From: Apis mellifera
Lineage: Eukaryota; Arthropoda; Insecta; Hymenoptera; Apidae
DNA: 64,000 nt
Direction: 5' to 3'
Assembly: GCF_003254395.2 (NCBI RefSeq)
Contig: NC_037651.1
Span: forward strand, 2,604,001 to 2,668,000
Position 1 is the stretch's first letter. Every line of letters starts with the position of its first letter. The notes beneath the pieces are model-generated. The model did not search any database. It was not told the DNA's origin and saw nothing but the letters and a program-made list of their open reading frames with translations. The translations under genes were made by a program, and so were the position numbers. Of the stretch, positions 50,231-62,572 are shown piece after piece.

Positions 50231-53200
50231 ATGGCTTCTAATATGCAATCTTTCCCGCGAATGCTGAAAATGTTGCGGGAAAATAGCAATATCAAGGAAA
50301 AACGTGAAGCTTTAACCTATATTCGCAGGTATTATTGTTGATATTTTTGCTTATAAATCGATATATACATATATATGTATATATATATATTTAATATATA
50401 TATATATGTATATGTATATATAAATTTTTAATAAAAATCAGACACTTCTATATTAAATTATGGATTCTTTTCAAAATATTTTTTAATTACATTAATATTA
50501 TTCTTTAATTTTTATTCTGTAATGATGAATATATTATTGATTTCTTTCTAAGAAAAAATTTTACTTAAATTTTATAATAATTGTGTTTTTTTTAGTAACA
50601 GCAAGAAATTAGAATCTACACAAATTATTAAAGAAGAACAATATAAAGAATTATGTAAACTAATTGTAGATGCATTTGCAAATGGAAATAATGACATACA
50701 AAATGAAGCATATGAAACATTAAATGTAGTTATTCAAGAGTTTAAAGATCATACTTTGAATCTATTTGAAGCTATATCACAGATAAGTCGAAAACATAGG
50801 TTTGTTCATTATAAAATATTATAATTTTATTATTGATAAATTATAATTTTTTCATAAATTTTTTTAATTTTTCATTCATAAATAAAATTAAAATAAATTA
50901 TAAGATATTAGAAATATTATATTAAAATATTTATTAAAATATTGTATCTATTATATTTAGATATATATTATTTTCATTTTAAGATTATCTGTTAATGTTA
51001 AAATAATTTTCATTAATATTTTTATAATATTTTTCATATTTTAACTAGTTATAACACTTTTATTATAATTTCAGATTAAAAATTCTAAAACTATTAGAAG
51101 TAGTTGAAGAAAATGCTATATCAACATTTGTACATGATCCACATGCTGTAAATTTTTTTAATAATTGTATGTGTGCAGTACAAACAAATACAATGCCATG
51201 GATTGCACCAACTGCATGTGTAGATAATCTTCAAGCATTAATAGATGCTGAAAGTAAACCATTATCAGATGACCAAAGATTAGAAGAAGAAACAGTTAAT
51301 TATTGCATAACTTTTTTAAGAAGATTATATAAAGTGGCTGCAGTAACATCAGATATTAAAGTTCAAAGGGTATATCAAAATAATATTTGTAATAATATAA
51401 AAATTTAAAAATATTAAATTAAATATTTTTTACAGTTTAATGCAATATTAATAGATAAAGTAATGGTATTAGCTTATATGGGACATAAACGACAACGAGG
51501 TCCTGCTTTAAAACTTTTACAACAAGCTCTAACTGCAAATATATTACCACATGTTCGTACCAAACTAGCATCTGCATGGACTCGATATATAGAAGCATTA
51601 CAGTCTACATACTGCAAACGTATGTTACTTTTAGTATCTGCATGTGAATTAGATTGGGCTACACAATGGAATGTTAGCATCCAGTTCCTTGGTGTGGATC
51701 TTCACCGTGGTGCTGGTTTAATAAATAATTTATTAAGTGTAGAAGAAAAGGCATTTAAATCTACTGATACAATTATACGCAGGTATGTATAAATGATTAT
51801 ATAAAAAGTAATATAAAAGAAATGAAAAATAATAAAATATTTTATATTCTTTCAGGCAAGCATTCCTTTCATGGAAATTATTGGTGGATAATTTTGCTTT
51901 AGACCCACATGAACTTGCTAGTGCTAGAAGAATAAAGTTGTTATGTATTCCATTGAATGCTAAAAATAGTAAGACTGAATTAATAGCATTGACAAAATTA
52001 GAGGTCTGGTGGCATGTGATTATTAAACTTTATAAAGATATTTCTAAATTTGTTAATCCTGTAATTACACAATTCTTAAACTTTTGTTTTGGACCTCTTG
52101 GAGATACACCATTATTATCTTCGAAATTTGACATAGTAGCTTCTCCAGGAAAGAGATTCTTTAAAACAAAAGTTGTTGCAGTAGATGCTTTATATCAATT
52201 TCTTGTTTCAAAACAAGAAAATCATACTGCTCCAGTATTGGAAGAAAGACTTCCATATCCTATATCTGATGCTATTTTTCAAGAATGTTATAAAAGTATA
52301 ATTCACAGTGTAGGAGAAGTTTTACTTGTTTTTAGTCAACTTACAGATGAAGAAATGAAAAACAGATATCAAGTTGGTAAAATATTATGGAAAAGTTTAG
52401 TCAATTATATACGAGAATCAAAATTGGAAGATAAGGTTAGTTTAAATAGTATTTGAAAAAATACTTTACTATTTAATATATATAAATGATAAACAATATT
52501 ATTTTACAGTCTATTATGTACAAGGATATAACATTAGTTATTACAGAATTAACAAATTATGCTAAAAATAAACCAATGATTAGAAATTTAATTCTTGATA
52601 CAATTTTATTTGAAATTGCTGATTTAAGTATAGATTTTAATTTTCAAGATGATACATTATCAAAGTTGGTGTTTAAACTTCTACAAATTCCAATTTTAAA
52701 TGAAGCTAAAAAGTAAGTATTTATATAAAAATATTTCAGATTTTAGTTACTAATATATTATGTTCTTAAATAAGAAAAAAATGTTATATAAATTTATATT
52801 GTTAAAAATTTAATTTTATTTTGTTTATAATTAATTGTTTTATTTTTTAATATAACATTTTTATTTAAGGGATCATTATAATGCATTAAAATGTCTTTTC
52901 TGGCAATGTATTAAATCTCAAAAGGAAAATATCTATTATTCACATGCATTTAATTGCTTAAAAGAGATGTATGAAAAATTACATGCACTATTAAATATAG
53001 CAAATAAAAACGAGTAAGTTTAAAATAGTTTAAAATAATAATTAATATCAATTATAAAATTAATTTTATTCTATATTTTTTTTAATTCTATTATATTTTT
53101 CAGATCTATCATTTTTGAATTATGGCTTATATTAGGAGATGTGTTAGGAAAATATATGAGTGATATTCAAGAAATTAATGAAGGAACTACTACAGAACAT

Positions 53201-56200
53201 AATTTAAAAACTGTTCAATCTATTGTAGTATTTCCATTTATGTATATACATTTACAAAATCAAAAACAAGTTAGTTTTATTATGTTAAATAAGTTTCAAT
53301 TCTTAAGTATTATGTATAGATCTTTTAATTATTATAAATTTGATAAATAATATATATATATATCTTTTTTATTTTAATTTTCATTATCATTATGATAGAT
53401 TCAAGAATTGGCAAAAGCTTGGAAATATTTATATAAACATTTTGAAATGCGAACAGATCTTATAACAACTGTAAAATCTAACGAAATTTTATTAAATATT
53501 GCAAATATTATGCAACATTCTATAACAAAAAACAAAGAATCTCCTTATCTTACTATATACTGTTTGGATATTTTATTAAGTACTATCAACTATAAGTTAT
53601 TATTGGGTATGTCAATATTAATCAAAGAAATAATTATAATAAATAATATATAATAATATATATATATATAAAGTAATTATTTAATTTTTAATCTTCAGTA
53701 AATACAGAAATTCCATCTGTTATACATCTTATTGTGGATCTTGTATTATATTTTTTATCTGAAAAAGAAGCTAAAGAATGTGAACTTGCTCTTAAAGCAA
53801 TGTCAGCTACAATTATTACTATTTATGGACATAATCCAGAAAAAATAACACCATATTTGCAAGTTTGTAAATCTGTAATTGAACTTATACTTCAATCTGA
53901 ATTAGAAATGTTAAACAAAGAAGTATGTATCCTTTTTAATATATTATTTTAATATATAACAAAACAATTAATTTTAAAATATTCCATTTATAGGTAGCAA
54001 ATACATGGGAAAGTATAATTAGTATTTTTAAAGAACTTGGTAAAGTGATAAACTATGATCTTTTTTCATCTTATAAAAAACTTATTATTCAAGCTTTAAA
54101 TCATTCAAATGTTGATATACAAATTCAAACTGTATCTCTCTTTGAATCAAAAAATGTATTCAATGATAGCATTAAATTATTATTGGAAGAGATAGAAAAA
54201 GAAATAGGGAAAGATAAAATATTAAATATATCAGAAATTACAAAAAAGGAACATGCTCAAATTGAGAAATTACCAAACCAAATAAAAATAGTTGGTAGTT
54301 TTTTAAAAGGATCTAATAACCCAAATTTGATAATTAAAGAATCAGATAAAAATATGGATAAAAATACAGGAAAGAAAGCATCAATTGATTCTGATTCACA
54401 GGTATACATATATATATATATATATATATGTATAATTTTAAAATTTTTATGAATATATTTTCCCTATATGCAGAGTGCATATAAGGCAATTTAATTATAT
54501 TATTTGATTATAAATTATTGATTATATATTTCGTTTATAATTAATTTAATATTTAATATTTTTCAATTTGTAGGATTATGTCTTTATTAAAACAGATTTA
54601 AAATTTGATGTTAATCGCTTAACGGAACATCAAAAAGAGTCTTTAAAACGTAGAAGAGAAGATATACCAGCATTATATAATGATTTGTCGCAATCTTCTT
54701 CACAAGATACTCAAAATTTACAAGAATGGTTTGACAAAAAAAATAAAATTTTTGAAGAGACAGAAAAGGAACTTAATAAAAAGGATAATATATCAATAAA
54801 AAATATTTTAGATGATGATGCAAATAAAGAAAACAAAATTGAAATACAAGAATTAGAAACAATTAATAAATCATTTATTGAAACAGATACAAAATCAATG
54901 GATAGTGTTGAACGAAATATAGCATTAGAATCTATACAAAAAACAAAAGTTAATGTAGACAATAATGAAATTTTACTTATAGAAAAACAAACGGCAATAG
55001 TAGAAAATACTTATGACAATGCGGAAGCAAAAACTTCAGCAGATTTTGTATCGAAAAACTTAGATACTAATATCCAAGAAGAATTGTTAAAAAATAAAGA
55101 TGACCAAAGACTATCTCCGTCTGTATTAGATAATAGTAAGCGACGCAATCGTTTCAATATTACTGTAAAATCTACTTTGCCAAGATCGGAAGAAATTGTT
55201 AGTAATCAACCAGAACAATATTCAACTGAAGTTTTGCAAAGAACGTTAAGGACAAAAGTAATTCAAAGCAAGTCTGAAACAGCCAATAAACAAAAAGCTT
55301 CGGAAAATATGGAAAATAAATCGACCAAAGAGGATAAAAGGGGTATTAAACGTAAATTGGATAATGAAAATGAAGGAACTAATTTGCGTCAACGGAGAAA
55401 ATTGATGGATACGACTAGTGATGTTGACAGCTGTAAATCTTCAGAAAATGATAAAATAATAAATGAAGCGAATTTGAGTCAACGTACAAGAAATGAGATA
55501 TCTCGTTTACGTATAAATATGGTATTTGATAGTCCTTTATCAACTAGTCGTCGATCTAAGAGTCACGAAGATACTAATAAAGAATTCATTGCTAAAAAAT
55601 ATTCAATAGAAAATAAAAGTACTAAATTAAAAGCTGGAGATATAAAAGTAAGTGATGCAAAGAAAGTTCAAAAACTTAATGACAAAGAATTAAAAGTTAA
55701 GGCCAAACCAGGAAGAAAAAGATCTGATGAAAAATATTTAATAAAAAAAGATAAAAAAAATGAATCAGAAGAGCAAAAAAAACTGGAAGAAAAGAAAAAA
55801 GAAGAAATTAAATATGTAGAAGTTATTTCCAAAAATACAGATAATAATTCATTTGATAACGAAAAATCTATTGAATCTAATGTTGATGTTAAAATTAATG
55901 AAAGTAAAAATGACACTCAGGATGATATGGAAGATGTAATAGAAGATTCACAAGGATTATCAAAATTAGGCAAAAATAGATTATTAAAAGTAAAACTTGA
56001 AATCAATAAAATTGAAGATATAAAAAAAATTTCACAGCATAATAAGAATGAATTAAAAGAAGATAAAGAAATAGATGAAAAAAAACAGAAAGAAACTATA
56101 CAGACAGAAATTGTTTCAAAAAATATAGATAATAAATGTGATTTACTTGATACAAAAAAATCTATTAAAATTAATGTTGAAATAGTTAATAATAATAACA

Positions 56201-59200
56201 ATAATAATAATAATAATAACAACCAAAATAATAATAATAATAATAATCATAACCATAATAATATAAATAATGATGATATTAAATCAGATAATAATATACA
56301 AATTATGAATCAAGATCACGAATCCATTGAAGGAAAAAGTCAAATTCAGGATATGGAAGATATGGAAGATATAATAGAGAATTCACAAGAATTATCTGAA
56401 TTAGAAAAAAAATATGATGAAAAGCAATATTTCATAAAAATAAATAGAATTGAAGATATTTCTTCTTCAGTGAAATGTCATGAAATTACAATTGAAGATG
56501 AGGAAGTATCTGAAATTATTTTAAATAATTGTGATAATGACAATATTGAAGTTCCTAGAGATAATATTAAGGAATTTGAAGAAACCAATGAAATTAATAT
56601 GATTGAACCAAAGATTTCCTCTTCTGTTATTGAAAATAATTTATGTGATAATGAAAAAGATACTATAGTTGATGTGCAAAAAATAAATGACGGATTAGTG
56701 TCTAAATCTTTGCTCGAATTTTCCTCACCTAAAAGCACTATGAAACGTCAGGCAAAATTTAAATCCTATTCATCTTATTCAACACAAGGACGTGCTGCTC
56801 ATATGATAGGATTAGTAACAAAACAAGCTAGAATGGAAACCGAATCCTGTGTTATAAATTTAGATGATGAACTAGTAGGTAAAAAAATAAAATCCAAAGA
56901 TACAGATAATGATATATTGCTTGGAAAGAAAGAACAAGGATCTGTATTGAAAGAGGCTGATAAAATAACAGCATTATGTAGTAGCAGACAAGAAAAAATT
57001 TTTAGTAATATGAGATCAACAGATTATTGTCCTTCACCTCCAATAAAATTATTTTCTAATTTGAAAAATGATGGAGAAAAAATTTTTTCAAAAACAGATA
57101 AATCAATAGATAATGTAGTTATACAAAGTGATATACAAACTGATAAAATAGGAGAAGAAACTTTTGAAACAGATGAATTACCAATTTTGGAATGGTCAAA
57201 TGCAAATCCACCTTCATTAAATGCAAGTCCAAGTGCAAGTATATTGAAACGTCAACGGCAATATTTTCCAGAATCTGATTCAGATATAACTCCTAATAAG
57301 GTAATTTTTTAAAATATTTTATATAAAATAGTTTGATAAAATATAAAATAATTATTTTATTTCATATATTTTTTCATATATTTTTTATAATATTTGATTT
57401 TTATATATTTAAATTATTTTTAATGTAATTCAACTTTAATAAAACATGTTATAATATTAATTAATTATAATAATAACTAATTATAATATTACATTTTATT
57501 ATAGAGAAAAAGAGTAAGTTTTGCGGATCCTCCGGTTTCAAAAGAAATGGGATATGAGATTACATCTACTGATTCACCTCATAAAATTAATAAATTTACA
57601 TCACGTGGATTATTAGCACGTAAGGATTCGTCACTAAGATTAAAACAAATTAAACAAAAATTAACATCAGTTGATTCAGATAAATTAGAAAAAAGTGAAG
57701 AAATTGATATAACAAATGTATCTGAAGTTGACTTACAATGTGAAAGAGAAAATGAATTATTAACAAAAATAGCTGAAGAATTAGAATATTCAGAGAATGT
57801 CACAATAGATAGTGATGTACAAACATCATGTGATTCTGCAGAAAATGAATCAATAAATACCGTTCCTATAATAGTTAATAAAGATAATAATATTAAAATT
57901 AATAATTTAAATGTTGAATTTGAAATTACTCAACATATAGAATCAACATCTACGAATAAGATAGATCAAAATAAAGAAGATAAAATTTTAGAAAGATCAA
58001 AAAATAATATTAATTTAGAAAATAATGAATTTAATGAATTTAATGATTCAGCAACACAAACAGATATATTTGGAGTAGATGCAAAAGAAACTAGTACAGA
58101 GACTTCTATTAATATTGACACAAGTGCTATACAAAACACATCTATTAAAAATAATACATTAGATCTGCTTAAATTCAATGTTGAGAATGATTCTATAATA
58201 GAACATTCATCAGAAAAATGTATAAATTCTGAAAATTTAGAAGATACAGCAGATGCAGCAAATCTTACTGAATTGAATTCTTCTGCAAATTTAGATGAAA
58301 TCTTTTGTGGAAAATTAATAAGAACCAGTACACAATCAACAGAAAATTTACATGAACAAGATACTTTACCAGTCACAGATTCAGTATTTGGTAGTTTACC
58401 TTTGAGTCAAGATAGTCAATGTACGAATGAATTTAATATAGAAATTCCACATCCAGAATTATTAGATTCAATTCAACCTATATATCCTACATTAATATCG
58501 TGTAAGGAACCTATAACATCTATCATTGAGCATTTGACTAATCCTCTTTGGGTGCAACATTTATCTACATATTTTATAAATAGAAATATTCAATCTATTG
58601 GTGATCTTGCACAATTATCTGAACGTGAAATAAATAGAATACCAGTTAAAGGTAATTCAAAAATTGAATTTGTAAAAAGTGTATTAAAATGCTTCGAAAA
58701 AAAATATGTTTCAAAAGAATTAAATAATACAATGGAAAATGTAGATAACGTTTTAAACAATGAAATATCACGTTCTGTAAATATTAATGTACTTTCATCT
58801 ACACTGAAAGTATCTCAAGATCAAGTATTAAAAGACATTACAACAAATATTGATGAAACACATAATAAAGTAAATCATAATGTAACATTAAATCAACCAA
58901 GTTCTAGTAGAACTTGTGACGTTATTATAACCGATAAGAATACAGAAACGACTGTATCAAAATCATCAGATATAACGTCATCAGATATAATGTATGTTGA
59001 TAATAATATTATATATTTTATTTTTTATCTTTATTATTTTTTATTTTTTTGACTTTAATATCAAAATATTATTATTATATTTAAATTTAATATTATTTTT
59101 ATTTAAAATATATTTTGTATTATATTATTTATTTTTATCTTTATATTTATTATTTTTTTTAATATCAATATTTTTATTCAATTTTTTATAAATATACTTG

Positions 59201-62200
59201 AGAGTTACCAGGACTTAGTTAAAATAGTACTAATATTGAGTTTATATTTTTCAGTTCTTTCATCATGAATAGATTTAAAGCAATAAGCTTATAACAAATA
59301 AATACTATAATCTATTTTTTGCTTATAAGATAGAATGCATTTATATTTATATCACAAATTTATTAAATTTTAAAAATAAATTTATTTACATAGGAATATT
59401 TCTGTGAAGATAGAATTTATATGAAACACAAGTAACATTATTTAATATTTATATATTGTATAATAATAGTTTATTTTTTTTTTTAGACAAATTATAAATA
59501 TACCAATATCACCTAAAATAATTACTTCTACATCAGAAAATATTGGAAATTCTACCCCTTTTGTTAGAAGTGCAATATCATCTGTACAAACAACAAAAAC
59601 TGTTGGAACTTGTACTAGTAGTGATTCTATTTATCTATCTAAGACAGGAGTAAATAAAGCAACAAAATCAGTCGCAGCACAAATGGCTTTGGAAGATTTG
59701 TTAGATGAAATAGATGTTAATTTAGTGCTAGAAAGTGCAGCAAGAAGATGCACTCCAGATAAACTTCTTATCCAATATAAGGTAATTTTAAAGTTTCATT
59801 TTAACACATTCATATTTCAAATGTTGTTTTTAATTGCTGTTAATAGTTATAAATTTATATTATTTGTTTTTTATTTTTTATAATATGAATTATAAAATTG
59901 TTATAGAGTGTAGAACATAAATTTGATATATTTTTTCTATAAATTTATAATAAAAAAATTTTTTACTTTCAAATTATATTATTACTTATTGATTTATAAT
60001 TTATTAGTAAAAAATTTTATAATTTTATGTTTATTTAATAATAGAGATATGTGATAATTAATTTTTGAATTTTTATATTTAAATTAACATTTAATATTAA
60101 GAAAATGAAAAAAATTGGTTATGAATGCATTAATAAGTTATTGTAGGCACCTGGATTTATTTTTAGTAATTATATTATAATTACATTATTTAGATTGAAA
60201 ATAATAATATAACATTTGATGATGTTATGTAAAAAATGCAATTTAAGAAAAATAGTAATTTCAAAAAAATTATTATAAAGATTTGATTGATTTATTATAT
60301 GACTTTTGAAATAATGTGTGGGATTGCAAGTGAAGACTTTTATTTTTGATTTCGATGTTTATTCATGAAAACGCGTAATAAAATTATACAATATTTATTA
60401 TAATAATTTTTTATTTGAGAAAAATATATATAGAATATATAAAAATAATATAAGAATGATAGAAAATATAGGAAAAAGTATTATAGAAAAAATAAAAAAT
60501 TTGCAAAAATGATTGTTTGATAATAGGTTAACATCTTATAATGTATAAAAAATATTGGTGTATTAGTTTAGTATATATATTTAATTTCTTTTGATTTTGT
60601 ATTATAGTATAGTAAAAAATTAGTATAAATATTGAAATAATAGTGAATTAAAAAGAAATTTCATTTCAATAATAATAATATATTTAATAATATGTTCAAT
60701 AATTATTACACATTGACGTAGTTTGTCCGTGTATATAATTTATACAATTTTTGCATTATGTTTATTTTATAATATCATAAAAGTATATGCATCATTTATT
60801 TTAAAAAGATATATAATAAAATATATTATAATAAAAAAAGTTAAGATAGAAATTGAAATCAGATTACTTTCAAATATATCATAGAATTTTGACGGATGAT
60901 ATAAAAAAAGTTCTCTCAAACATATAAAGTTTTAAACATAAAAAACATTCATTTATTTGTTTGTTTTTTTGTTTCTACTTTTTTATTTTAGAATTATATA
61001 TCTAATCCAAAATTTATAAAATTAATATAATATCTTCAGATTTAAAAATAGTTTTTAGATGTAAAAAAATAATGTTTTATTAAATTTATATTTTTGAATT
61101 CATATTCTTTTTTATGTTGTAAAATAACTGTATATAGTTTACCTGTATCAGTTCTTTTTTGCATGACTCGTATCATTTTACTTTATATTAAAAAATAATT
61201 AAAATGTTTGGCGATAAAATGGAATAATAAACATTTCGATATTAACTCTCATCGATTGAGACAAACTCTCGAAATTGATGATTAGAGCATTGAGTTAATT
61301 CATTGAATAAGAATTAAGTGCCATAGTTGGAATATTAATAAATTGTAAGTTGATTGTTGTTAAATATATTGTTAAATATATTGTTATTGTTGTTAATTAT
61401 TAAGATAAAAATTGATTTTAGTTTCTCATTTTTACTTTTTTAATAGAAGAATTGAAAAAATTACATAAATATTATCGATATTCTCACATATTTTTATATT
61501 TTCTTTGCAATAAATAATCAAAGAAAATTATTAACTTTCATAAATAAAAGTTATTTCCTGATTTTAAAATTTTTAAATTAATTCTTATTTATAATTTTGT
61601 TATGTTAACTTTATTATAAAAGTTCATCATCAAATATTTTAATAATTCTTTTGATTAATAATAAATTTATTTCTTAATAGATATTTTAAATTTATTTATT
61701 TATTGGAACTTTGATTATAAGAATTAAAAAATATCAATATCGATTAATTGTCAATGTTCGACTTGATCATTTCGATTTGTTTCGAATGGAGAGTTTATTT
61801 TTCGAGAATTAATAGATTATATTAAATAAAAATATAGAATTTTTGTTTTTTTTTACAGGATAAAATGAGACATGTATCGCAAGTAGAACTAGAAACTGAA
61901 ACTATCAAAATACTTGGCGCTGAAAATAGAAAGAATTGTAATGAAATAACATTGAAAGCAGCATGTCGCGCTTGTGGAATAAATAAAGTTTTACTTCGAC
62001 TTCCTGATATTTTCAGTACTGATAAACAATTTTTCGTAAAAGTATTGAATGCTTACAAAAAAAAGATAAAGACTAGTGATTGTATGGATATTCTTGATTT
62101 TAACGAAGTTAAGGATGCTGTTTGTCAAAAATGTACATCTTCAGAATTTGCTGAAATGTTGTCCAAAAAATTAAAAGAAGAAGAGCAAGAAGGAATAAGA

Positions 62201-62572
62201 AAACCTATGACAGAGTTATCTAGTTTAGATGCAATGTTGAAAAGAATGCCAATGGATGTAATCATTAGTCATACAGTGGCAAATGATGAATTAATACCGT
62301 CACGTGTCGTTTTAGACATAGCTTTACAAAATAATAGTCCAACCGATATAATACAAGCTTTGGAATCTCAATCCTCTGTGGTTACTCAGAATGTTTTCAA
62401 CAAACTTTGGTCTTCCCAATTTGCAATCGAATATATTAATCAATGTAAATCTAAGGAGGATTTATTAAAGATTTTCAAAGCAATTAGCTTAAAACTCAGT
62501 CAGCAAGATCTTCTTCAAGCATTTTATGAGTCTATGAATGTTAAATTAATGGTAAAGCAGGAAAATGATTAA
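50231..62572 (+). CDS. Rif1: Telomere-associated/replication-timing protein Rif1
   Basis: Fifteen exons join in frame to 2,699 codons: 50231-50328, 50596-50799, 51075-51369, 51436-51782, 51856-52435, 52510-52712, 52870-53013, 53104-53269, 53399-53606, 53699-53922, 53994-54401, 54574-57300, 57505-58991, 59487-59781 and 61859-62572. Residues 1-~960 are the alpha-helical HEAT-like N-terminal domain; 'WKLLVDNFALDP' and 'ALTKLEVWWHVI' match vertebrate RIF1. The conserved 'LTEHQKESLKRRREDIPALY' block follows at ~973. A long, charged, disordered region runs to ~2200, and contains SILK (~1848) and RVSF (~1871), the two PP1-docking motifs. A C-terminal domain at ~2205-2272 ('SIGDLAQLSEREINRIPV') matches the RIF1 CTD. 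Rif1 recruits protein phosphatase 1 to oppose DDK at origins, sets late replication timing and acts in break repair and at telomeres. The last exon follows a 2.1-kb intron; its membership is supported by phase and splice sites. Confidence 0.93.
56185..56290 (+). repeat. Rif1: Polyasparagine tract in Rif1 (AAT/AAC repeat)
   Basis: A run of Asn codons (mostly AAT, some AAC), interrupted by single Gln, His, Ile and Asp codons, encodes about 30 Asn within the disordered middle of the protein. It is in frame and inside the large exon. Confidence 0.9.
57238..57522 (+). other. Rif1: PP1-docking pair SILK and RVSF of Rif1, split by an intron
   Basis: SILK is encoded at 57238-57249 near the end of the large exon. 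RVSF is at 57511-57522, two codons into the next exon. The intron 57301-57504 lies between them. In the spliced protein they are about 19 residues apart, with a SDSD patch between, as expected for phosphorylation control of PP1 binding (inference). Confidence 0.9.
58510..62572 (+). other. Rif1: Rif1 C-terminal domain and hymenopteran-looking extension
   Basis: The part at 58510-58710 matches the conserved RIF1 CTD. Exons 59487-59781 and 61859-62572 add about 330 residues with no vertebrate counterpart I can recognise. They carry two similar segments: 'LEDLLDEIDVNLVLESA...CTPDKLLIQYK' across the exon junction, and 'LDAMLKRMPMDVIISHT...LIPSRVVLDI' near 62225-62320. Confidence 0.65.
59782..61858. 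other. Last Rif1 intron, about 2.1 kb
   Basis: By far the longest intron in this gene and AT-rich throughout. Near its end (61753-61767) it has a 15-base sequence repeated in the 3' flank. No exon-like segment was recognised, but an alternative 3' end inside it cannot be excluded. Confidence 0.6.

Noticed and set aside
55668..58376. Several minus-strand Ser/Phe-rich open frames opposite Rif1
   Set aside because: They are antisense shadows of the Lys/Glu/Asn-rich disordered region of Rif1.
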